Source: Prochlorococcus sp. AG-418-F08 (lineage in GTDB: Bacteria; Cyanobacteriota; Cyanobacteriia; PCC-6307; Cyanobiaceae). From it: 64,000 nt of DNA. Position numbers and translations under genes: made by a program. Shown in pieces: positions 53,772 to 64,000 of the stretch. Within the stretch, counting starts at the first letter, position 1. Each line of letters begins with the position of its first letter. The notes beneath the pieces were generated by a model that was given only the letters and a program-made list of their open reading frames with translations, made no database searches and was not told the DNA's origin. The stretch is taken from positions 25,845-89,844 of the forward strand of contig QCLV01000003.1 in assembly GCA_003214295.1 (NCBI GenBank), given 5' to 3'.

Positions 53772-55340
53772 ATGGAAAAAAATTTATATGGAACTCTTGC
53801 TATTGATTTAGGGAATACTAATACTGTAGTAGCTTTTCAAGATCAAGAAAATACAAATTCCATTTTAGTTGAGATACCTAATATCACCTCATCTCCTGGA
53901 GTTATCCCTACTGCAGTTTGGTTTGAAGAAAAATCAAAAATTCTAAAAATTGGTACTGGTGCTTTTAAGATGAGAGATAAAACTAATTCAGATTTATATT
54001 TTCATTCAAATTTTAAAAGATTAATTGGCAATCCAATTGAAAAAATTAACCAAAAAAATATTTTAAGCCCTACTGAATGTGGCGAAAAATTTTTTAAATC
54101 TTTATGGGCTAACATTCCTCAAAAATATGAAATCACACGACTTGTTTTAACTGCCCCTATTGAAACGTACAAAGGTTACAGAGAATGGTTAGTAAACCTT
54201 TGTGGCGAACTATCTGTAGATGAAATAGCATTAGTTGATGAGCCTACTGCTGCAAGCCTAGGAATTGATATACCTTTTGGATCAAAAATAATGACCATAG
54301 ATATTGGAGGTAGCACAATAGATATGAATATAGTCAAAATAGAAGGCGGAGAGGGGAAATCTGGCCCAATAGCTGAACTATTAAAATTTAAAGGAAAAGA
54401 CGTTAGCTCAATTTCAAAACAAAAAATAAGATGTGCTGAAATAATAGGTAAAATAGGCTCAAAAATTGGTGGTAAGGATATTGATCAATGGATCGTCAAT
54501 TACTTTATTTCAGACAATAAATATGCTTCTAATCTTTTAAAGGCAGAAGATATAAAATGTAAACTAAGTTCATCGGTAATAAAATATGAAAATAAATATA
54601 AATTAAGATTGTTAACTAACAACAATCAAGAAAAAGATTTTTATCTTAGTAAAAAATTGCTGGAGGAAATACTTAGTGAAAATAATCTTATTAATCACCT
54701 TAACTCCTTACTTAAAGATTTATTAAATCAAGCAAGAGGTAAATTTTGTACAGTAGATAACTTAAGTGCAATTATTTTAGTTGGAGGAGGTACTCAAATA
54801 CCCTTACTTAAAGAATGGATAACAGAAAAAATTCCAAAGATTCAAATCAAGTCTCCCCCTCCCATTGAATCTATAGCTTTGGGAGCCTTAGCAATGACTC
54901 CAGGCGTAAAAATAAAAGATATATTAAACAAAGGATTATCAATAAGATTATTTAATAGGAGAGAACAAAGACACTTCTGGCATCCCATTTTTTGCAAAGG
55001 GCAAACATGGCCAACCGAAAACCCATATCAATTGATACTTCAAGCCAGTAAAAATAATCAGAAAATATTTGAAATAATTATTGGAGAGACAAAAAAAGAA
55101 AGAGAGTATGATGTAATTTTTGAAAATGGATTACCAAAATTATCAGAGATTCAAAGTGAAGAAGAAATTGAAAAATGGAATCAAAAACAAATCAAAATTG
55201 AATTAGCAAACCAATCTAATCTTGGAGAAGACAACTTAAAACTTTTCTTCAAAATTACAAAAAAAGCTGATTTATTAGTTAATTGTTTTGATATTAAAGA
55301 TAAATTTTTAGGAGAATATAACTTAGGAAATATCTTCTGA
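53772..55340 (+). CDS. Hsp70/DnaK-like protein, shortened
   Basis: 522 residues. ATPase-domain motifs: LAIDLGNTNTVVAFQDQE, VDEPTAASLGIDIPFG, TIDIGGSTIDMNIV and IILVGGGTQIPLLKEWI. After the ATPase domain only about 150 residues remain, unlike the canonical substrate domain. It is a divergent cyanobacterial Hsp70; the client is unknown. It is convergent with pyrR, overlapping 18 bases. Confidence 0.88.
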   Translation: MEKNLYGTLAIDLGNTNTVVAFQDQENTNSILVEIPNITSSPGVIPTAVWFEEKSKILKIGTGAFKMRDKTNSDLYFHSNFKRLIGNPIEKINQKNILSPTECGEKFFKSLWANIPQKYEITRLVLTAPIETYKGYREWLVNLCGELSVDEIALVDEPTAASLGIDIPFGSKIMTIDIGGSTIDMNIVKIEGGEGKSGPIAELLKFKGKDVSSISKQKIRCAEIIGKIGSKIGGKDIDQWIVNYFISDNKYASNLLKAEDIKCKLSSSVIKYENKYKLRLLTNNNQEKDFYLSKKLLEEILSENNLINHLNSLLKDLLNQARGKFCTVDNLSAIILVGGGTQIPLLKEWITEKIPKIQIKSPPPIESIALGALAMTPGVKIKDILNKGLSIRLFNRREQRHFWHPIFCKGQTWPTENPYQLILQASKNNQKIFEIIIGETKKEREYDVIFENGLPKLSEIQSEEEIEKWNQKQIKIELANQSNLGEDNLKLFFKITKKADLLVNCFDIKDKFLGEYNLGNIF

Positions 55341-55886
55341 AAAAAAAGTATGTTCTAGAAAAACACCTTCTTCATTATCAACATGATTTAGACGTAAATT
55401 AATACTTTCATTTTGATTAGTTGGAACTTTTTTTCCGCAAAAATCCGGCTGAATAGGTAATTCTCTATGACCTCTATCTACCATCACTAGTAACATCACT
55501 TTTTGAGGCCTACCCCACGAATATAAAGCATCTATTGCAGCTCTAATTGTTCTACCTGTGTAAATAACATCATCTATCAAAAGAATTTCTTTTCTTTCAA
55601 TAGGTATTGGAATATCAGTTGCCTTAATTAGACGAGTGCCAACTCGATTTTGATCATCTCTATAAAAAGTTGGATCAATTATTCCTTTTCTTATTTTTAA
55701 ACCTGTCTTCAAGAATAATTCTTTTTCTAAAACTTCGGCCAGAGCAATTCCTCTAGTAGGAATACCAACCAAAAGAAGTTTGTCCAAGTTTTTTACTTTT
55801 TTAATAATTTCAGAAGTTAAACGCGAAAGTGTTTTCTTAAGTTCTAATTCAGTAAGTATTACTATCCTTTTTGTTTTGTTGGACAT
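55323..55886 (-). CDS. pyrR: PyrR-type regulator / uracil phosphoribosyltransferase
   Basis: 187 residues. The PRPP-binding loop is LLIDDVIYTGRTIRAAID. The N-terminal VGIPTRGIALAEVLEKEL and VMLLVMVDRGHRELPIQPDF are PyrR-like. PyrR may attenuate pyrimidine genes; in cyanobacteria the role is mostly enzymatic or uncertain. Confidence 0.88.
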   Translation of the reverse strand: MSNKTKRIVILTELELKKTLSRLTSEIIKKVKNLDKLLLVGIPTRGIALAEVLEKELFLKTGLKIRKGIIDPTFYRDDQNRVGTRLIKATDIPIPIERKEILLIDDVIYTGRTIRAAIDALYSWGRPQKVMLLVMVDRGHRELPIQPDFCGKKVPTNQNESINLRLNHVDNEEGVFLEHTFFSEDIS

Positions 55887-56023
55887 GATCTATTAATGAA
55901 TAAAATTAGCTTAGTATTTTTATAAATTAGCAAAAGCTAACTATATGAAATATAAATTGTAAAAAAGCGGCTTTTACAGCTAAATTTAAGGTTGGATCAC
56001 TTAACAATTAATTTGATCTAAAT

Positions 56024-57646
56024 ATGTCAAAGATTAGCAGCAAAAATATTAACAGTTTAAGTGTTCCTCAGAGCCCTGTAGTTCTTGCCATTTTAGATGG
56101 ATGGGGACATAGAGAAGATAAAAACGATAATGCTATAAAAAATGCCCGCACACCAATCATGGACTCACTGTGGCATGCATATCCCCACACTTTAATAAGC
56201 GCTAGTGGGGCTGATGTTGGCCTTCCAAATGGGCAAATGGGGAATTCAGAGGTAGGGCACCTCACCATAGGTTCAGGAAGAGTAATCCAACAAGAGCTTG
56301 TAAGGATTTCAAATGTTGTAAAAAATAATCAGTTGGGTATGGTTCCTGAGTTAAAAGAAATGGCTGTTTCATTGAAGAAAAAAAATTCCACTTTGCACAT
56401 TATGGGATTATGTTCTGATGGAGGAGTACATAGTCATATTGATCATTTATTAGGTTTAATAAAATGGGCATCAGAAAATGACATCAAAAAAGTAGCAATA
56501 CATATTATTACTGATGGAAGAGACACTCCAGCAAAAAGTGCATCTAAATACCTAAATCAAATAGATTCAGTCATAAAAAAATTCAATACAGGTGAGATAG
56601 CATCTGTGTGCGGAAGATACTGGGTGATGGATAGAAATCTTTTATGGGACAGAACGGCAAAAGCTTATACGAATTTAACTGATCCAGATATGAAAGTAAC
56701 AAATATTTCCCCTCAGGATTACATAAAAAAAAGTTATGAAAAAAATATAACCGATGAATTTATTGAGCCCATACGAATCTCTGATAACTATCTGAAAGAT
56801 GGAGATAGTTTGATTTGCTTTAACTTCCGTCCAGATAGAGCGAGACAAATAATCAAATCCCTTTCAGAAAAGGAGTTTTTGGAATTTGAAAGAAAAATTT
56901 TTCCAAATCTAGATCTAATTACATTTACTCAATATGACACAAACTTTCGCGTTAAAGTTGCGTTTCCTCCTGAATCTCTCAATAATTTTATAGGTCAAAT
57001 AATTTCAGAAAATGGACTTAAACAATATAGAACTGCTGAAACAGAAAAATATCCTCACGTAACATATTTCTTTAATGGAGGAGTAGAAATTCCTTTACCT
57101 GGAGAAGAGAGACATCTAATTCCATCTCCAAGAGTCGCAACTTATGATATGAAACCTGAAATGTCCGCTGAAGAATTAACTACTAGTTGCTCTAAAGCAA
57201 TAAAAAGTGGAAACTATGCCTTTGTAGTAATCAATTTCGCTAATCCTGATATGGTTGGGCATACAGGTAATATGAATGCGACAATTAAAGCGATAGAAAC
57301 AGTAGATAAATGTATAGGTCAAATTGTTAATGCTACTGGAAAAATGGGTGGAAGCATTCTTATAACAGCTGATCATGGTAATGCAGAAGTTATGAAAGGG
57401 ACTTCAGGAGAACCATGGACAGCACACACTACAAATAAAGTTCCATTAATTTTTATTGAGGGTGAAAAAAGAAAAATACCGCATATGGGAAATGAGATAT
57501 ATTTAAGAGACAATGCTGGGTTGGCAGATATTGCACCAACTCTATTGCAATTATTAAATCTCCCAATTCCTAAAGAAATGACTGGAAAATCTCTAATTAA
57601 AGAAGTCGAACTGAAAGGGTATAATAAAGTAGTACAACACGTCTGA
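56024..57646 (+). CDS. gpmI: Phosphoglycerate mutase (2,3-BPG-independent)
   Basis: Interconverts 2- and 3-phosphoglycerate. 540 residues, alkaline-phosphatase superfamily. [20 protein letters not shown], the serine block [17 protein letters not shown], and the metal blocks [11 protein letters not shown] and [10 protein letters not shown]. secG follows. Confidence 0.97.
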   Translation: MSKISSKNINSLSVPQSPVVLAILDGWGHREDKNDNAIKNARTPIMDSLWHAYPHTLISASGADVGLPNGQMGNSEVGHLTIGSGRVIQQELVRISNVVKNNQLGMVPELKEMAVSLKKKNSTLHIMGLCSDGGVHSHIDHLLGLIKWASENDIKKVAIHIITDGRDTPAKSASKYLNQIDSVIKKFNTGEIASVCGRYWVMDRNLLWDRTAKAYTNLTDPDMKVTNISPQDYIKKSYEKNITDEFIEPIRISDNYLKDGDSLICFNFRPDRARQIIKSLSEKEFLEFERKIFPNLDLITFTQYDTNFRVKVAFPPESLNNFIGQIISENGLKQYRTAETEKYPHVTYFFNGGVEIPLPGEERHLIPSPRVATYDMKPEMSAEELTTSCSKAIKSGNYAFVVINFANPDMVGHTGNMNATIKAIETVDKCIGQIVNATGKMGGSILITADHGNAEVMKGTSGEPWTAHTTNKVPLIFIEGEKRKIPHMGNEIYLRDNAGLADIAPTLLQLLNLPIPKEMTGKSLIKEVELKGYNKVVQHV

Positions 57647-57670
57647 ATTTTATACGAGCATATTCAAGCA

Positions 57671-57898
57671 ATGACTCAAATTTTTAGTTGGATATGGGTA
57701 ATTTCTGGAGTTTTTCTAATACTTTTAGTTTTACTTCATAGTCCCAAAGGTGATGGGATGGGAGGAATAGCAGCTAGTGGTAGCTCTATGTTCAATAGTG
57801 CTAGCAGTGCAGAAGCATCTCTCAATAAAATAACTTGGACTTTTTTAGTTATATTTTTGTCTCTGGCAATTATTCTTAGCGCTGGCTGGATTTCATAA
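57671..57898 (+). CDS. secG: Preprotein translocase subunit SecG
   Basis: 75 residues with two membrane helices around HSPKGDGMGGIAASGSSMF, the SecG signature. Forms the SecYEG channel. Lies 24 bases after gpmI. A bidirectional terminator follows. Confidence 0.93.
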   Translation: MTQIFSWIWVISGVFLILLVLLHSPKGDGMGGIAASGSSMFNSASSAEASLNKITWTFLVIFLSLAIILSAGWIS

Positions 57899-57914
57899 AA
57901 GTTTAAATAAAAAA

Positions 57915-57946
57915 AAGGGATCGTTTTGAATGATCCCTTCTTTTTA
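57915..57946. terminator. Bidirectional terminator secG/groEL
   Basis: AAGGGATC / GATCCCTT stem between convergent secG and groEL, A run on one side and T run on the other. Confidence 0.88.
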
Positions 57947-57976
57947 AAAGTTAATTATTTATTAAATTTTATTTAA

Positions 57977-59641
<1,665 letters not shown>

Positions 59642-59665
59642 TTAATAATTTTTGAAACAAATAAT

Positions 59666-59977
59666 TTAGCCTACTACAGCTAAAATATCTTTTTCAGAGA
59701 GCAAGACATATTCATCTCCTCCCAATTTAATGTCTGTTCCAGCATACTTGCTGTATAAGACTTTATCGCCAATACTCACTTCTGGAGTTTGTCGAGAACC
59801 ATCGTCATTAAGCTTCCCAGGACCTACCTGAGCAACTTCTCCAACCTGTGGTTTTTCTTTAGCTGAATCAGGCAAAAGAATGCCCCCAGCAGTTTTTTCC
59901 TCAGATGCGGAAACTTTAATAAATATTCTATCTCCCAGTGGTTTTACTGTAGAGACTGTAAGTGAAACAGCTGCCAT
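59666..59977 (-). CDS. groS: Co-chaperonin GroES
   Basis: 103 residues. [37 protein letters not shown] and the C-terminal DILAVVG. It leads the groESL operon. I saw no CIRCE element upstream, only a GACGC/GCGTC hairpin near 60001. Confidence 0.97.
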
Positions 59978-60132
59978 AGATTAATGGAGGATCATGATTG
60001 AGACGCTTTGCGTCATAAAAGTGGAAAGAGAAATTCTCTATCCGTATCATCAACAACATAATCTGCGAAGAGGCAATTAAACCATACTTAAACTGTGCGG
60101 GTGGCCGAACCCATTTAACGAATCTACCCATG

Positions 60133-60185
60133 AGGTGGTAGTATTTTCGGATTATGTGCTGACTAAAATCAGCTATCCACCACCT
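60133..60185 (+). promoter_or_regulatory. Leader hairpin before atpD
   Basis: AGGTGGT (60133-60139) pairs with ACCACCT (60179-60185), with an inner stem GCTGA/TCAGC. It ends 12 bases before the ATG. The arm AGGTGG resembles a ribosome site, so the fold may control translation start. Confidence 0.45.
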
Positions 60186-60194
60186 AATTAATAA

Positions 60195-61658
<1,464 letters not shown>

Positions 61659-61695
61659 ATATCTATTTATATTTAACCTTCAATAACTTAAATTA

Positions 61696-62100
61696 ATGGC
61701 AATTTCTCTTAAAGTTTTAGCTCCTAATAAAAATATTTATCAAGGCGAAGCTGAAGAAGTAATTCTTCCCAGTACAACGGGTCAAATTGGTGTACTTCCA
61801 GGACATATTTCTTTAGTTACTGCTATAGATATTGGCGTTTTAAGGCTAAGAATGAATTCTCAGTGGAAATCAATAGCTTTAATGGGGGGCTTCGCTGAAA
61901 TTGAATCTGATGAAGTAATAGTGTTGGTAAACAATGGAGAAATTGGATCAGAAATTAATGTTCAAAATGCTGAACAAGATCTAAAAGAAGCAAAATTAGC
62001 AATTAGCAAATTCTCTGAAAATGAAAAAAATGCACAAAAAATTAAAGCCTTGAAAGAAATTTCCAAGGCGGAAGCTAGGATACAAGCTGCAAAGAACTAA
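61696..62100 (+). CDS. atpC: ATP synthase F1 epsilon subunit
   Basis: 134 residues. [20 protein letters not shown] is the family block. Regulates ATP hydrolysis. The C-terminal helices are Lys/Glu rich. It is convergent with the PSRP-3 gene. Confidence 0.95.
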   Translation: MAISLKVLAPNKNIYQGEAEEVILPSTTGQIGVLPGHISLVTAIDIGVLRLRMNSQWKSIALMGGFAEIESDEVIVLVNNGEIGSEINVQNAEQDLKEAKLAISKFSENEKNAQKIKALKEISKAEARIQAAKN

Positions 62101-62103
62101 TTT

Positions 62104-62580
62104 TCAAGCAGTTCCACAAAAAGTTACTTCTGGAAACTTTAATTTAGCTTCTTCTAATTTTTTTGTTTTACCTTCTTCCTGCCAATAATTGATTACTTCT
62201 GTGGCTTTGTTCAATATTTCAACTCTTTCATTATCAGTAATCCAAGATTTATTCTCTAGTTCACTTTTTAATTTTTCCCAAGCATCATCCCTTGGCCAAA
62301 AATAGTAAGCTGTTAGAGGACTTGGCCCTCCACCTACTATTTGATCAACAGCTAAAGCGACATTATCAGTTAACCACAACACTTTGATGATAAACCTGCC
62401 TTCATCAGGTTTAGGGGTATAACCAGTAGGTACACCATCTTCATCGATTGTTGCAGCTGCCAAAACAGCCGAAGCACCCATCATTCCCGAATTAGGAGAA
62501 GAATTTTTAGATTTTTGGGAATCACTGTCTTTTTCTTGTTTTTCTATTGAATTTTGATTTAACTTATCTGATGAGGTCAT
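62104..62580 (-). CDS. Ribosomal protein PSRP-3 (Ycf65-like)
   Basis: 158 residues. The C-terminal 110 residues have the Ycf65 pattern: [40 protein letters not shown] and [20 protein letters not shown]. The N-terminal 50 residues are Ser/Lys rich and variable. It is a 30S protein of cyanobacteria and plastids. Confidence 0.9.
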   Translation of the reverse strand: MTSSDKLNQNSIEKQEKDSDSQKSKNSSPNSGMMGASAVLAAATIDEDGVPTGYTPKPDEGRFIIKVLWLTDNVALAVDQIVGGGPSPLTAYYFWPRDDAWEKLKSELENKSWITDNERVEILNKATEVINYWQEEGKTKKLEEAKLKFPEVTFCGTA

Positions 62581-62686
62581 TCACTTATTTATGTCCAATA
62601 AATAATTTATCAGTTCATGGTCACATTTTGATTGATTTTCCCAAAATTTCTTGATTTAAGTTATTGCTACTTTTTAAACATTATTT

Positions 62687-62845
62687 TTATCTATCACTAG
62701 AAACCTGATAAAAATCATAAATTGTAGCTTCTAAAGAATCCCAAAGATCTTTAGGGATATCGTTTTCTTCTGCAAACATTCCAAGCTGACTTGCCAAGCC
62801 TCTTGCTTGAGAGAGTTTGGCATCATATGAATCTGACTTATTCAT
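62687..62845 (-). CDS. 52-residue soluble protein
   Basis: MNKSDSYDAKLSQARGLASQ start, FAEENDIPKDLWDSLEATIY. Helical and acidic, too conserved-looking to be noise. Lies between pepP and PSRP-3, same strand. Confidence 0.7.
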   Translation of the reverse strand: MNKSDSYDAKLSQARGLASQLGMFAEENDIPKDLWDSLEATIYDFYQVSSDR

Positions 62846-62898
62846 TTTTTAACTTTAAACTTTATAAAAATAAATCTATTAACTAGATAAGTCAAATT

Positions 62899-63999
62899 TT
62901 AAAATTCTAAATCAGAAATTTCTTTAAGTGCCGCAATACTTAAAACTTCTGGGTTCGCATCTTTAACCAGGATATCATCTTCTATTCTTATCCCAATACC
63001 TTTCCATTTTTCATCAATTTTTGGTTGTCCCTCCGGAACAGGGATCCTGTCACTTATATATATTCCAGGTTCTACAGTGAGAATCATTCCATTCTGTAAT
63101 GGCACTTCATAATCTCCCATTCTATATGCTCCAACATCATGAACATCTAATCCAAGCCAATGTCCAGTTCTATGCATGTATAGATGTTTATATGATTGGT
63201 TCTCAATTATCTCTTCAGTACTGCCCGATAATAAGCCAATTTCCTTTAATCCTTCTATCAGAATTATTAAAGCAACATTATGCACAGTACTAGAATTTGA
63301 TCCAGTTACGGCACTTTTAATTGCATTTTTCTGCGCACTTAATACAATTTCGTAAATAACTCTTTGCTCTTTGGAAAATTTTCCACCTATTGGGATGGTT
63401 CTTGTTATGTCTCCATTGTAATAATCAGTTAATGAGCAGCCAGCATCTACCAACAATAAATCTTCTTTCTTTAATGGTGAGTTATTTGAAGTGTAATGCA
63501 GAATACAGGCATTATCTCCTGAAGCGACAATAGAATTATATGCAGGTCCTCTTGCCCCTTTTTCCAAAAAGAATCCCTCTAGAAGACCCTGAATTTGCCT
63601 TTCATTTTTCTTTGATGAGATAGATTCTCTTACTAGTTCATGCGCTTCTGCTGAAATTTGTATAGCCTCTCTCATTCTGTTGATTTCAAATTCACTTTTA
63701 ATTAATCTCATCTCATTTAAATAAATTTCTGGAGATTTTATAGAATTTGCACCAATCCCTAATCTTGATCGATTTTCAAGTTGTTGTGAAAATATCTCGA
63801 GGACTATTTTCTCAATTAATGGAAACTTACCTATTGAAAAAACAAGTTCATCCGAACCATTTATATAACCTGGAAGTAAATCTCTTAATTCGGTTATAGA
63901 GTGAGCCTTATCAGCCTTAAACTCTTTTTCTGCACCTTCTAAACCCCATCGAAAGCCATGCCAGACTTCACTAATGACATCTTTGGGAGCGACAAACAT
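62899..63999 (-). CDS. pepP: Xaa-Pro aminopeptidase-like protein (5' end outside window)
   Basis: 366 residues visible; a full AMPP is about 440, and the frame is open at the right edge. Metal ligands are visible: DAGCSLTDYYNGDITRT (Asp pair), HRTGHWLGLDVHDVG (His), VEPGIYI (Glu) and IRIEDDILV (Glu). Removes N-terminal residues before proline. Confidence 0.93.
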   Translation of the reverse strand: MFVAPKDVISEVWHGFRWGLEGAEKEFKADKAHSITELRDLLPGYINGSDELVFSIGKFPLIEKIVLEIFSQQLENRSRLGIGANSIKSPEIYLNEMRLIKSEFEINRMREAIQISAEAHELVRESISSKKNERQIQGLLEGFFLEKGARGPAYNSIVASGDNACILHYTSNNSPLKKEDLLLVDAGCSLTDYYNGDITRTIPIGGKFSKEQRVIYEIVLSAQKNAIKSAVTGSNSSTVHNVALIILIEGLKEIGLLSGSTEEIIENQSYKHLYMHRTGHWLGLDVHDVGAYRMGDYEVPLQNGMILTVEPGIYISDRIPVPEGQPKIDEKWKGIGIRIEDDILVKDANPEVLSIAALKEISDLEF

Positions 64000-64000
64000 A

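Noticed and set aside
59978..60060. CIRCE heat-shock element before groES
   Set aside because: No TTAGCACTC/GAGTGCTAA repeat; only a short GACGC/GCGTC hairpin.

Overview
The window looks like a chromosome segment from a high-light-adapted Prochlorococcus or a very close relative. It is strongly AT-rich and densely packed. It carries kaiB and kaiC with no kaiA beside them, the NblS sensor kinase, six high-light-inducible (Hli) reading frames, the cyanobacterial ribosomal protein PSRP-3, a photosystem II S4 protein and an acyl-lipid desaturase. Species and strain cannot be fixed from the sequence alone. The first gene (nblS) and the last (pepP-like) are cut by the window edges.

Layout. 1-14 kb is core: nblS, kaiC, kaiB, rplU-rpmA, truB, a SpoIID-like protein, ribonuclease Z, a pentapeptide protein, ferredoxin, prmA, serA and a photosystem II S4 protein, followed by tRNA-Val(GAC). 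14-27 kb is mixed: a flavin-binding oxidase-like protein, DoxX, a photolyase-like protein with an unusual domain order, a minimal NAD-ligase-like protein, an SDR, murD, pirin, a GAF protein, a flavoprotein and a DMT exporter. 27-50 kb is a low-density region dominated by microproteins of 27-70 residues, often with one membrane helix and often overlapping at ATGA. Hli genes, decayed genes, structured RNA candidates and a few normal genes (desaturase, LptF/G-like permease, NTF2-like protein) are scattered through it. 50-64 kb returns to core genes: cupin, LOG family, EVE domain, rpoZ, an Hsp70-like protein, pyrR, gpmI, secG, groEL/groES, atpD-atpC, PSRP-3 and pepP.

The strongest candidate for something undescribed is at 48.8-50.4 kb. 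Two microprotein operons point away from each other and share an almost identical promoter stretch, in inverted orientation. Each gene has an unusually strong AGGAGG ribosome site, which is rare elsewhere in the window. Between them lie a structured RNA with its own 13-codon ORF and a cysteine-ended peptide gene. The core motif ATCCGTAC recurs in front of each unit and once more at 17.6 kb before a 17-codon ORF with the same kind of ribosome site. This looks like a small regulon of microproteins and RNA; its function is unknown.

Other points of interest are a photolyase-like protein whose FAD domain comes first, two small genes that look broken at homopolymers, a DUF938 methyltransferase pseudogene, a stray 5' fragment of the EVE-domain gene, a family of terminators with a shared loop near hli genes, a possible pseudoknot RNA at 41.9 kb, a PsbN-like histidine-tailed microprotein, and a hairpin directly before atpD. 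Small-gene calls were translated by hand from the sequence and are less certain than the long genes.
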